A stretch of 37,708 bases of DNA from Pseudomonadota bacterium (GTDB lineage: Bacteria; Desulfobacterota; Desulfobacteria; Desulfobacterales; Desulfolunaceae): assembly GCA_018818835.1 (NCBI GenBank), contig JAHIRD010000029.1, positions 1 to 37,708 on the forward strand, read 5' to 3'. A program made the translations under genes and the position numbers. Below the pieces are notes generated by a model that saw only the letters and a program-made list of their open reading frames with translations, searched no databases and was not told the DNA's origin. This document shows, piece by piece, positions 23,666 to 31,510 of this stretch (position 1 is the first letter of the stretch; each line of letters begins with the position of its first letter).

Positions 23666-24670
23666 ATGAGAGTATTTATAAAATTGATGTGTATTTATCT
23701 AAGTTTTTTTTTCATTCAACTGCCCGGAAAATTATATGCTGCATATGATACAATAGTTGTGTTTGGTGATAGCATTTCCGATAACGGTAATCTATATGAA
23801 TTTTTTGGGCCCTTGGCGGTTTCCCCTGACTATTATTGGCGTGGTAGGTTCTCCAACGGACCGGTTTGGGTGGAATATCTCAGCGATCCAGACAAGTTGG
23901 ACGCTAATCTTGTAAATTGGGCGTTAGGTGCGGCTCAAACCCGTGGGCTTGTCCCCTCGGGATTTATCGAACAGGTTGCGTATCATGTGTCGTCGAATGA
24001 TGCGCCATCCCAGAATACGCTTTTCATTTTGTGGATAGGCGCAAACGATTACTCATTTGGGCTAAGGGACTATGAGGATTCTGTAGGCAATATTCAAGAA
24101 GGGTTGCAAGATTTGGCCGATTTCGGGGCAAGGGAATTTTTGGTGCTGAATTTGCCAGATTTGGGAAAAATTCCCATCTATATAGGAACTTCTGACGCTG
24201 CGGACGCGACTCAATTTTCAATGAATTTCAATAACGAACTCTCTCACATGATTCAGGAATGGCGGACATCCAATCCACAAATACAGGTTTACTATATGGA
24301 TTTTTTTTCCATGTTTTCAAATTTATGTCTTAATTCAATTGATGCCGGTTTTACCAATGTAACCGAAGAATCACCGAATTTTTCCGAAGCAGACAATTTC
24401 GATAACAGTGACGGTTATGTTTTTTGGGATGAGAGGCATTTTACCACTGAAATGCATGAATGGGCGGCGGATAAAGCACTAATGACGGTAACGGAATCAA
24501 ACGAAACTATTGAGCCGAGTGGAAATGATTCAAATGAAACCCTTGGGCAGACCGGAAATAAGGGGAAAAATAGTTGTTTTATTTCATCTTTGCAACCTAT
24601 ATGCCAAAACATTCTCCTTTCTATCTGTTCATCCTTCCATAATGAATTAGAATACATACTTCGACATTAA
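23666..24670 (+). CDS. Exported GDSL/SGNH lipase-esterase with C-terminal CFISSL tag
   Basis: A 334-residue exported hydrolase of the SGNH family, close to thermolabile-haemolysin-type phospholipase/acyltransferases. A signal peptide covers about residues 1-25 (IYLSFFFIQLPGKLYA). Block I is FGDSISDNG with Ser36, block III IGANDY (Asn127), and block V DERHFT with Asp255 and His258. The mature enzyme ends with a polar linker (SGNDSNETLGQTGNKG) and then CFISSL followed by a 26-residue tail, the same hexapeptide that closes the CocE hydrolase at 9810. AAAGGAG precedes the start. It converges with the outer-membrane gene, overlapping its 3' end by 24 bases. A sigma54-like promoter lies upstream. 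Confidence 0.88.
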   Translation: MRVFIKLMCIYLSFFFIQLPGKLYAAYDTIVVFGDSISDNGNLYEFFGPLAVSPDYYWRGRFSNGPVWVEYLSDPDKLDANLVNWALGAAQTRGLVPSGFIEQVAYHVSSNDAPSQNTLFILWIGANDYSFGLRDYEDSVGNIQEGLQDLADFGAREFLVLNLPDLGKIPIYIGTSDAADATQFSMNFNNELSHMIQEWRTSNPQIQVYYMDFFSMFSNLCLNSIDAGFTNVTEESPNFSEADNFDNSDGYVFWDERHFTTEMHEWAADKALMTVTESNETIEPSGNDSNETLGQTGNKGKNSCFISSLQPICQNILLSICSSFHNELEYILRH

Positions 24671-25276
24671 GTTTATGGTTGTCCCACCAATATTAGATTT
24701 ATCATTAGAAAAATCTTCGAAGTCCAATTTGGCCTTAAACCATTTAACCATAATTCCAATGGAAGTATTTGGATTGAGTAAATATTCGGCACCGGCTAAG
24801 CCATGATAGCCAATTCCGTTTGCCGAGTCAGACCCTTCCCAGAGATCTACGCTATAGTTGCCGGCGCTCCCTGTTCCATCCACATCAATTTTAGAACTGT
24901 ACTATCCCAATCCGCCGCCTATGAATACATCTACTTGATCTGATAATGGTAAGATGAACTTCCCGGTAACTGGAATGCTCCAGATCATCACTTTGGCATC
25001 TACACTATAGGAGGCGCCAGCGGCAGAGACAGTATCATTACCTTCCGTATAATAATAATCCCCTCCGATTTCAATTGCGATATTAGGGCTCAATTTAACG
25101 CCACCGATCAGCCCTGCCGAAACCATATTATCGAAATTTTTCAGACCGTTTTTATCGTCGTTGGGCATGAAATATCCCAATTTTAAAGTCCAATATCCTG
25201 CTGAATCAACAGCCGATGCCAAACCTGGTAAAAGGAAATAAAGAGCCAGGATAAGAACCACGCACATTTTTTTCAT
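24647..25276 (-). pseudogene. Outer-membrane beta-barrel protein interrupted by one amber codon
   Basis: A signal peptide (MKKMCVVLILALYFLLPGLASA) and alternating barrel strands (YWTLKLGYFMPND, NIAIEIGGDYYYTEG, PVTGKFILPLSDQVDVFIGGGLG) form an Omp/OmpW-like small porin. At 24902-24904 an in-frame TAG follows GGGLG. The same frame then continues with YSSKIDVDG, GYHGLAGAEYLLNPNTSIGI and a proper C-terminal barrel strand ending in YVF, to a stop at 24647. The full product would have 209 residues. A Tyr codon (TAT/TAC) changed to TAG by one base explains it. Either a recent nonsense mutation, a sequencing error, or suppression. AAGGAGAAATT precedes the ATG. Last gene of the CsbD unit. Confidence 0.75.
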
Positions 25277-25311
25277 AATTTCTCCTTTTTATAAAAAGAA
25301 TTTTCATCCCA

Positions 25312-25503
25312 TTACCTACCAATATGAAGTCCAGAGATGGAACCCATGACTCCAAATAAATTCAATAACCATATGATAACTACAATAATTACTACGCCAT
25401 TCAATATTTTTTTTATTCCGGCTTGCATCGGAATGTAGGTATTAATTAGCCACAGTATCACTCCAACGACTACCAACGTAATCACTACTTGAATCAACGG
25501 CAT
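25312..25503 (-). CDS. Thivi_2564 family small membrane protein
   Basis: A 63-residue protein with two hydrophobic helices (IQVVITLVVVGVILWLI and VVIIVVIIWLLNLFGVMG) separated by NTYIPMQAGIKKILN. This pattern, including the PM before a short amphipathic turn, is that of the Thivi_2564 family of inner-membrane micro-proteins of unknown role. AAAGGA lies upstream of ATG 25503. It sits between CsbD (161 bases upstream) and the outer-membrane gene (35 bases downstream) in one minus-strand unit. Confidence 0.85.
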   Translation of the reverse strand: MPLIQVVITLVVVGVILWLINTYIPMQAGIKKILNGVVIIVVIIWLLNLFGVMGSISGLHIGR

Positions 25504-25564
25504 CGCTTTTTTCCTTTTATATAGATTTCATCTTCGGAAGATGTCCACTTCTTACTGATAGAAT

Positions 25565-25601
25565 GGAAAGCGTCTCTCGGAAAAAAGGGCCAACGCTTTC
25601 C
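25565..25601. other. 9-bp inverted repeat between csbD-like and Thivi_2564 genes
   Basis: GGAAAGCGT (25565-25573) pairs with ACGCTTTCC (25593-25601) around a 19-base loop. In the minus-strand transcript it lies in the 161-base gap after the CsbD gene. The loop, not the 3' flank, contains the T-run, so it may be an RNA-processing or attenuation element rather than a terminator. Confidence 0.4.
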
Positions 25602-25664
25602 GGTTGCATCAACTTTTTTTGAACTGCTTTTTTACACCTTCCATCCTGTCGCTTAAGACTTCTT

Positions 25665-25844
25665 CTACTTGTCTAAAACTTTTTTGATCTTGCCAACCTT
25701 TTCCTGAACTTTCCCGTCTAAATTTTCATTTTTGCCTTTAGCTTCCAAGTTTCGATGCCCGACTATTTTCCCTACCACTTCTTTGATCTTCCCTTTCACT
25801 TTATGAAATTTGCCTTCTGCATTGTCTATTATACTTGATTTCAT
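25665..25844 (-). CDS. CsbD family stress protein
   Basis: A 59-residue, highly charged protein with the CsbD repeats: NAEGKFHKVKGKIKEVVGKI followed by NLEAKGKNENLDGKVQEKVG. CsbD proteins are small helical stress proteins induced by general stress regulators; their activity is unknown. AGGAGG six bases before ATG 25844. First gene of a unit with Thivi_2564 and the outer-membrane gene, driven by the sigma54-like box at 25978-25994 with a leader of about 120 bases. Confidence 0.88.
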   Translation of the reverse strand: MKSSIIDNAEGKFHKVKGKIKEVVGKIVGHRNLEAKGKNENLDGKVQEKVGKIKKVLDK

Positions 25845-25977
25845 GGTGTTCCTCCTGTTTGATTTTCGTTGTTGTGAATTTAATTTGAATCTTATACGAA
25901 TTTTTTAAACCCCAAAGTCAGATTTGAAATGTTTGCCTCCCTGGGGACAAACCAGCCTAAGAATAGTCTGAAATATA

Positions 25978-25994
25978 TTCAATCTTTATGCCAG
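25978..25994 (-). promoter_or_regulatory. Sigma54-like promoter of the CsbD unit
   Basis: Minus strand TGGCAT, AAAGA, TTGAA (25993 to 25978). Fifteen of sixteen bases equal the box before the PRC operon, and the flanking sequence on both sides is also alike (AATCTTTRTGCCAGGTTTC on the plus strand). Confidence 0.6.
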
Positions 25995-26094
25995 GTTTCA
26001 AACACAACGGATAACGTTATCCATCATACTGATTTATTGTAACAATTTGTTTTAAAAGCGGCTTTAATTCAGCTATTCATACGAATACAAAAAA

Positions 26095-26126
26095 GGTTAT
26101 ATACGACCACTTGGTAATATATGCCC
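26095..26126. promoter_or_regulatory. Twin palindrome, candidate enhancer (copy C)
   Basis: GGTTATATACGACC (26095-26108) and GGTAATATATGCCC (26113-26126), start to start 18 bp; the last half-site carries one mismatch (CCC). 102 bp upstream of the CsbD promoter, matching the 101 bp at the PRC operon. Confidence 0.6.
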
Positions 26127-26428
26127 GCTGTTCACCATACATATCAATCCCTATGGGCGGTTTGAGTTGGATATGGATGCCCGACTGCAATTAACCACTT
26201 TTGTAAGAGATGAGAATGTCGCACGTTTGTCATCTTTTATTCATGATCGGCACATAAATTTACTGTGACGTTATTCCTTCACAGTGCCTGATGCGGTCAC
26301 TCGAAGTGAGTTACGGCCGTTACGTAATCCTAATGCCGCAAATGCTTAACCGGGTTTTACGTTCCGTTGCTCTCTAAACCCCTAAAAGAGGAGTTGACGA
26401 ACAAGCTCTGCCGCGCGGTCACCGGATT
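26127..26428. other. Intergenic debris with palindromic cluster
   Basis: No intact gene. A plus-strand open stretch (about 26131-26275) encodes INPYGRFELDMDAR, which looks protein-like, but it has no start or partner and I cannot name it. At 26296-26331 three small palindromes follow each other (TCACT-CGA-AGTGA, ACGGCCGT, TTACGTAA). A degenerate plus-strand CGGCAC-N5-TTTAC lies at 26248-26263. This is probably the fused remains of several lost genes. Confidence 0.35.
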
Positions 26429-26801
26429 TTAAAATCTGTGTTGTATATTTATACTCCGGATCTGGATCAGCTGATCAATAAGTTTTTGCCTTTCATCCTC
26501 GGCCTGCTTGCGATCGGTGATGTCGCTTATCACAACCCGAAAGCGGGGCGGAACCTGCGGTATCATAACTAACGGTCGCTTCAAACTGGGCCCAGAATCG
26601 CCTGTTGTCCGGTCGCACAATTCGGAGATCGCAGACCGGAGAGAGGTTTTTTGCAAGAAGCTTTTTTCGCTGCCGGTAAAAGATATCCTTGTCTTCAGGG
26701 AGAAAAAAGCGGGTCTGAACCTTCCGAATCCATGGCATCGCCTGTGGTTGGTGGCTGTTTTTAACTGGTTTTTTATCCATTTCTTTCCATATCGGCTGCA
26801 T
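26429..26801 (-). pseudogene. PAS-domain sensor fragment, frameshifted
   Basis: Two overlapping minus frames together form part of a PAS/PAC sensory domain. Frame one (to 26801) gives DKDIFYRQRKKLLAKNL and LRIVRPDNRRFWAQFEATVS. The other frame (26429-26656) supplies the PAC end and the coil that follows it: FRVVISDITDRKQAEDERQKLI. A frameshift near 26540-26560 separates them. Neither a kinase nor an output domain follows, and the upstream part is missing, so this is a relic of a PAS-type signalling protein. Confidence 0.6.
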
Positions 26802-27169
26802 AGTCTCCGGTAAGAATGATATTAACCTTTTTGGGGCTTGGAATATTAGTTTTAAATACCTCCCTTCCGAAGGATTCGATACAACTCAGACCTTGGGTAT
26901 GAATGAATATGTTTCCCTTGTAACCATTAAACTCGTTTATGATATTCAAAAGTACAGAATGGTGAGTTCGCACGGCTGGGCAGTTCGAATACGAAAGAAA
27001 TGACTGATGATGCCTCCGGCAGCCCTGGCTGGCGGCCAAATTTTTGAAAAATTTGACAAAAACATTTTTATTATAGGGAGGATTGATAAAAATACTTGCG
27101 GACGAAACCGCAAAAATTATATAGTTTTTGCGAATTGATTCGCAACATTTTAATATCAAGGGGCTTGCT
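26802..27169 (-). other. Unassigned frame between gene relics
   Basis: A minus-strand frame stays open from 27288 to 26773 (171 codons) but has no ribosome-binding site, and its first third overlaps a plus-strand ATPase relic. The part 26800-27080 (INEFNGYKGNIFIHT; IPSPKKVNIILTGDY) has protein-like composition yet matches no family I recognise. It may be another relic upstream of the PAS fragment. Confidence 0.25.
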
Positions 27170-27271
27170 GTGATTAAACGGACGCTTGAAGAAACAATCA
27201 TCAACCAGGTTGACCGGGGGAAAATCATTTTAATTATCGGTCCCGGGCGGTCCGTCATCGCCTTAAAATAA
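27170..27271 (+). pseudogene. Remnant of an AAA-type ATPase N-terminus
   Basis: The plus-strand frame from GTG 27170 reads VIKRTLEETIINQVDRGKI and ILIIGPGRSV, then stops at 27269-27271. This fits the start of the DUF4143/AAA ATPases, whose first lines are R-x-L plus an amphipathic helix, then a strand and the GPRxVGKT Walker A loop. The loop's GKT is lost and the gene ends at once. A short relic only; the match is from memory of the family. Confidence 0.4.
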
Positions 27272-27323
27272 GGATCATATTTCACCAACGCCGTAGATGT
27301 GACTTACGACGCCATCAGGCTTG

Positions 27324-28304
27324 TCAAATTGCCAGTCGGACGCCGACCTCAATCACCTGGTCTGCTGGAAGGCGGAAAAACGAAGTGGCATCGGCTGCAT
27401 TGCGGGACATAAATATGAAAAGATTCGCCCGCCAGCGCGCCATGCCGGATGGTTCGGCAATAACTAGATTTTCACGGCCGATGTAAAAACTCGTTGTTTC
27501 AAGGTTCAGATCCAAACCCTGCCCGCGCGCCAGTGAAAATACATTGTCCAGGCTGGGATCTTCCATGAACCCATAACGGGCGATAATGCGATGAAATCCG
27601 CCGCCCAGCACCACGAATCCGTGCAGCTTGTTTAAAATCAGAAACCGGGCCGCATGCCACGGGAAAACCGCCGATAGCACCTGCGGCATTCGAGCCACCT
27701 GCACTGCTCCGGTAACAGCCAGGAAGAAGAGCCAAACCAGGATCACCGGACCGAAAAGGCCGCCTCCTTGGGCCGTACCGTGACGCTGGATCAGAAACAG
27801 CCCGATGAGGATGGCAATGGTGATGGGGATCACATAAGGGGTGAACACAGGCGCGATCATACCGATCCCTTCTATGGCGCTTAGAACGGAAATCGCCGGC
27901 GTGATCATGCCGTCCCCATAAAGCAGGCAAGCTGCAAATAGACCAAGGGCGATAATGGTCAACATCCGCCGGTTTTTGGATGCCCCGTTTTGGCCACGAA
28001 TCAAGGCGGTAAGGGCCATCACGCCGCCTTCCCCGTGGTTGTCCGCCCGGAAAACGAACAGCAGGTATTTCATGCCGACAATCAGGAAAAGCGCCCAAAA
28101 CATCAGGGAAAGAATCCCCAATACGTTGACATGACTGACCTCAATCCCATATTCACCGTGGAAACACTCCCTTATAGCATATATCGGACTGGTGCTGATA
28201 TCCCCGAAAACCACTCCCAGGGCAGCCAGCGAAAGCTTGGCCAGACGGCTGTCGATCTTGATCTGATCACCTTCAGTTCGCGGTTTCTTTTCGCTTGTTT
28301 TCAT
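27324..28304 (-). pseudogene. kup: Kup-type potassium transporter with large in-frame internal deletion
   Basis: The N-terminus is a clear Kup/HAK K+ transporter (LSLAALGVVFGDISTSPIYA, FRADNHGEGGVMALTAL, LLYGDGMITPAISVLSA), up to about the fifth membrane helix (LHGFVVLGG). The frame then jumps directly to the family's C-terminal cytoplasmic part (FHRIIARYGFMEDP, TSFYIGRENLV, RWRANLFIFMSRNA, VIEVGVRLAI). The product is about 326 residues against about 620 in the family, so about 290-300 residues, including roughly half of the membrane helices, are missing in frame. ATG 28304 has GAGGG eight bases upstream. It overlaps the truncated DUF3141 gene. Unlikely to transport potassium. Confidence 0.8.
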
Positions 28305-29280
28305 GGCCACAACCCTCTTGTTTGATTTCTTCTACCGATTTGTATGTCTGGATGATCCAGTCCAGCGCCTGCTGGGGAGGTGTGATGTTGTCCCCCTCGG
28401 AGGCGAACAGGATGATCGGTTTTTTGATGTCTTTCAGGTTCAGGATTTTTTTCCTGTCCAGGGAAAGCGTTCCTTTCTCCAGTTTGTCGCCCACAAAAAG
28501 GCTTTGAACGATGGCGTGCATCTCCTCTTTGGTCATTTCCGTATACCCGTCCCACCATTTTTCGAAGGTGAGATATCGTTCTTCATCGGTATCCACATTG
28601 GCATAGAGATTATACTGCTTTGTCCACAGGGTATTTCCCGGATTAAGGCTTTCAAAGTTCTCTTCGAGCCATGCACCGTCGAATTTGCCGTTGCCCAGGT
28701 CTGCAAGAAGTGAGGTCAGCCAGATTCCGCCAAGCAGTGCCACTGCCCAGCCCGCCTGGCAGTTGCCGATCAGGGCAGGTTTTTCAGATTTTGGATGAAG
28801 CCGGGCCACTTCTTCGATGAACCGGACCTCTGCTTTTTCCACATCGTCCATTGTCTGCCCTGGCAGCGGTTCCGGATGAAAGAGAATAAAATAAACCGGG
28901 TGCCCCTGGGAAAGCGCATCGCCGATTTCTGAATCGCGTTTGGAGCCACCGATGCCCGGGCCGTTTCCCGCTCTGGGATCGATGACGACAATGGGCCGTT
29001 TTTCAGGGTCCATGGTGTCCGTCTTTCTCGGCAGGATTCTGGCCAGATCGTAGTTCACCGGCCTGTCCATAGCCTTGCCCGTAAGGATAACCTCATAGTC
29101 AAAGACAAGAACCGGCGGCTCTCCTTTTTTAATTGTTTCAAAATAATTGTTCCCGCGTTTCCGAAGGATGTCCATAAAAAGAATAGCACGCTGACTGGCA
29201 TCCAACCCATATTCGTAAACATTTTTCAGCCAGTCGAACGCCATCATCGGGTGTTGAAATTTTTTTTCTTCATTCATCAT
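28273..29280 (-). pseudogene. DUF3141 (PHA-synthase-like) protein, internally deleted and truncated
   Basis: The sequence matches the start and middle of DUF3141 alpha/beta-hydrolase-like proteins: FDYEVILTGKAMDRPVNYDLARI, IVVIDPRAGNGPGIGG, ALIGNCQAGWAVALL, WLTSLLADLGNGKFDGAWL, YNLYANVDTDEERYLTFEKWW, ILFASEGDNITPPQQAL. Compared with the family as I remember it (700-800 aa), about 35-40 residues are absent between NCQAGWAVALL and GGIWLTSL, and everything after SVEEIKQEG is gone. The last residues (CGHENKRKETAN) are read from the kup start region. The start 29280/29277 (MMNEEKKF) follows GGAG. In other bacteria this gene stands beside acetate kinase and phosphotransacetylase genes, as here. Confidence 0.7.
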
Positions 29281-29327
29281 TTGCTCCATTCGTAAAATGT
29301 ATAAAGACGGCATGGCACCATCATCAT

Positions 29328-30236
29328 TTACGCCATTCGGTGACTCACCAGCGCAGCGGCTGCACATGAAATCGGTCTTGCCCGGGGTGGGTCGGATCGG
29401 GATGTGAGAATGATCGGCACCTTTGTGCCGACCACGAAACCGGCCATCTGGGCTCCGGCCAGATATTCAAGGTCTTTGCCCAGGATGTTGCCTGAAACCA
29501 GGTCCGGCACCATCAGGATGTCAACGTCACCGGATACGGGGCTATTGATCCCTTTGACCGTTGCCGATTCGGCTGAGATGGCGTTGTCAAAGGCAAGCGG
29601 GCCATCCACGATGGCGCCTTTTATCTGGCCTCTTTCCGCCATCTTTGCGAGACATGCCGCATCGATTGTTGAGGGAATGGCCGGGTTGACGACCTCCACA
29701 GCCGATAATGCGGCCACTTTGGGTTCTTCCACTCCCAAAAGACGGGCGATATCAACCGCATTCTGTACGATGTTCATTTTGGTAGAAAGGTCTGGGCTGA
29801 TGTTGATGGCCGCATCGGTAATGTACAGAAGTTTGGGATATGTTTTCAGATCAGCCAGGAACACTTGGGCGATCCGTTGTTTCCCCTGCAGGTGATGGGC
29901 AAGGATGGGGTGAAGAAATTCATCTGTATGGATGTGACCCTTCATCAGGGCCTTGACCTCGCCCTTTTCAAAGAGCTTCACACCTTTCTCCGCCACCTCC
30001 TCTTCTACCGGTGCATGGACAATGCGAAATGACTTTGTGGAAGGAATGGTTTTAAGTATACTTCGAATAATTGTTTCATCCCCGATTAAAATGGGGTCGA
30101 CATAACCTGCTTCCGCCGCCTCGCATACACCTTCAAGTACGTGTTGTTCATCTGCATCGATCACGGCTAAGGGCATGGCGGGCAGGCCCTGAACAGCTTT
30201 GAGCAGATCTTCAAATGTGCCAAATTCAACGCTCAT
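29328..30236 (-). CDS. Phosphate acetyl/butyryltransferase
   Basis: A 302-residue phosphotransacylase that would swap acyl-CoA and acyl-phosphate. Conserved segments: YVDPILIGDETII, GEVKALMKGHIHTDEFL, YITDAAINISPDL, KVAALSAVEVVNPAIPST, IKGAIVDGPLAFDNAIS, DILMVPDLVSGNIL and the ending SRSDPPRARPISCAAA. The size is that of the single-domain Ptb/Pta; many homologues in this context carry an N-terminal MaoC-like hydratase domain, which is absent. AGGAG precedes ATG 30236. It overlaps the end of the acetate kinase gene by four bases, the usual pta-ack pairing. Unlike its neighbours it looks intact. Confidence 0.87.
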   Translation of the reverse strand: MSVEFGTFEDLLKAVQGLPAMPLAVIDADEQHVLEGVCEAAEAGYVDPILIGDETIIRSILKTIPSTKSFRIVHAPVEEEVAEKGVKLFEKGEVKALMKGHIHTDEFLHPILAHHLQGKQRIAQVFLADLKTYPKLLYITDAAINISPDLSTKMNIVQNAVDIARLLGVEEPKVAALSAVEVVNPAIPSTIDAACLAKMAERGQIKGAIVDGPLAFDNAISAESATVKGINSPVSGDVDILMVPDLVSGNILGKDLEYLAGAQMAGFVVGTKVPIILTSRSDPPRARPISCAAAALVSHRMA

Positions 30237-31422
30237 GGTTTATCTCCTTTTGCCTGTTTTTTTAAAATGAGCTTTTGGGTATGCCGGGCAATCATCAGGT
30301 CCTCATTGGTGGGAATCACCCGAACGTCGCAGGGACTATTTGTTGTGGAGATGATTCCGGCATGGGTGTCGTTAATTCCGGGATCGAGGTGTATGCCAAG
30401 ATAATCGAGGCCGCGGCAGATCATCCATCTTATTGGCGCGGCCCTCTCACCCATACCTCCGGTGAAAACCAGGGTGTCCAGACCGCCAAGAACAGCAGAT
30501 AGTGCGCCGATATGTTTTTGTGCCGTATAGCAGAAAAGTTCTATTGCCTGGGCGGCATGCGGTTCTTCAGCACGCTTGTCCAGAAGGATTTTCATGTCGG
30601 AGCGATCCCGGAGACGCCGATAAGTCCAGATCGCCGGTTGAGCAGGTTTTCAAGTTTTGAGGTATCATACCCTTTCTCATTCATGAGATAAAGCAGAATG
30701 CCGGGATCGAGATCTCCGCATCGGGTGCCCATCATGAGACCTCCCAGGGCAGAAAATCCCATGGTCGTGTCCTGGGGTTTGCCGTCTTTCAGTGCCGCCA
30801 TGCTTGCGCCGTTGCCCAGATGGGCAATGATGATCCGTCCTTTTTTATCTTCCCCCAGAGTGCTTACGATATATTCATAGGAAAGACCATGAAATCTCTA
30901 GCGGTGTATGCCTTCATGCCAGAGACTGCGCACGATCGGCAGCCATTGGGCCACTTCCGGTATCTGGCGGTGAAACGCAGTGTCAAAACAGACGATCTGG
31001 CTGAGTCCCGGGTAGTGCCCGGCTACGGCTTCAATGCCTTTGATCTCGCCGGGCAGGTGCAAAGGGGCCAGTGGGATAAGGCTTCTCAGGGTGAGCATCA
31101 GTTTGGGTGTCACCATTTCAGGCGCCATGTGCTTTGGCCCGCCATGGACAATTTGATGTCCCACGCCATCCGGAGCCGGAAGATGCTGCGCCTCCATGGC
31201 CGTGGTGAACATTGCCTTGACAGCCTCGTTGTGGTCGGCGAAATCCGAGTGACTGTCCACCAGGCGTTTTCCCTGGCCATCTTTCAGCCAGAGCTATCCA
31301 CCGGAAAGACCGATCCGTTCCACCGCCCCTTCGGCAATGAGTTCCTCGGTTTCCTGGAAATGATATAACGCAAATTTTATCGATGAGGAGCCACTGTTGA
31401 TGCAAAGTATGGTATGGTTCAT
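30233..31422 (-). pseudogene. Acetate kinase gene with two amber codons and a frameshift
   Basis: Read through the breaks, this is a full-length acetate/propionate kinase: ILCINSGSSSIKFALY at the start, VGHQIVHGG, FDTAFH, RFHGLSYEYI, IIIAHLGNGASMAAL, TTMGFSALGGLMMGTRCGD, FTGGMGERA. The frame is broken at TAG 31294-31296 (after IGLSGG), at TAG 30898-30900 (before RFHGL, where the family has Tyr-Gly), and by a one-base loss near 30592-30602, where GVSGIA should continue to a D-M-K-I-L segment. Three independent lesions make function unlikely unless the assembly is poor here. It is cotranscribed with the phosphotransacetylase. A promoter-like repeat relic lies just upstream (31439-31510). Confidence 0.82.
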
Positions 31423-31438
31423 AATGAACTCCTTTCAA

Positions 31439-31510
31439 CTGATTTATAACGATAATTCATTTAAAAAATATTTAAAGGGCTGTTATTTACAATCACATAA
31501 AAAAAGGATG
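31439..31510. repeat. Relic copy of the shared intergenic module
   Basis: The sequence starting CTGATTTATAACGATAATTC aligns with the spacer between promoter and enhancer upstream of the PRC operon (22539-22605) and, less well, of the CsbD unit (26028-26098), including TTAAAAAATA and CATAAAAAAAGG. Here the twin palindrome is lost (AAAGGATGG) and the sigma54-like box is absent, replaced by the acetate-kinase start. The stop codon of the PLD gene lies inside it. Confidence 0.5.

Noticed and set aside
26248-26263. Plus-strand sigma54-like promoter opposite the CsbD unit
   Set aside because: CGGCAC-N5-TTTAC lacks the -12 G and no plus-strand gene follows; at best a decayed copy.
24647-31422. Readthrough of in-frame TAG as pyrrolysine (outer-membrane gene and twice in acetate kinase)
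   Set aside because: TAG also ends intact genes here (CocE hydrolase, MOT1 transporter, CsbD, lmo0937, right-edge transposase), acetate kinase has a frameshift as well, and neither family is known to use pyrrolysine. Decay or sequence error is simpler.
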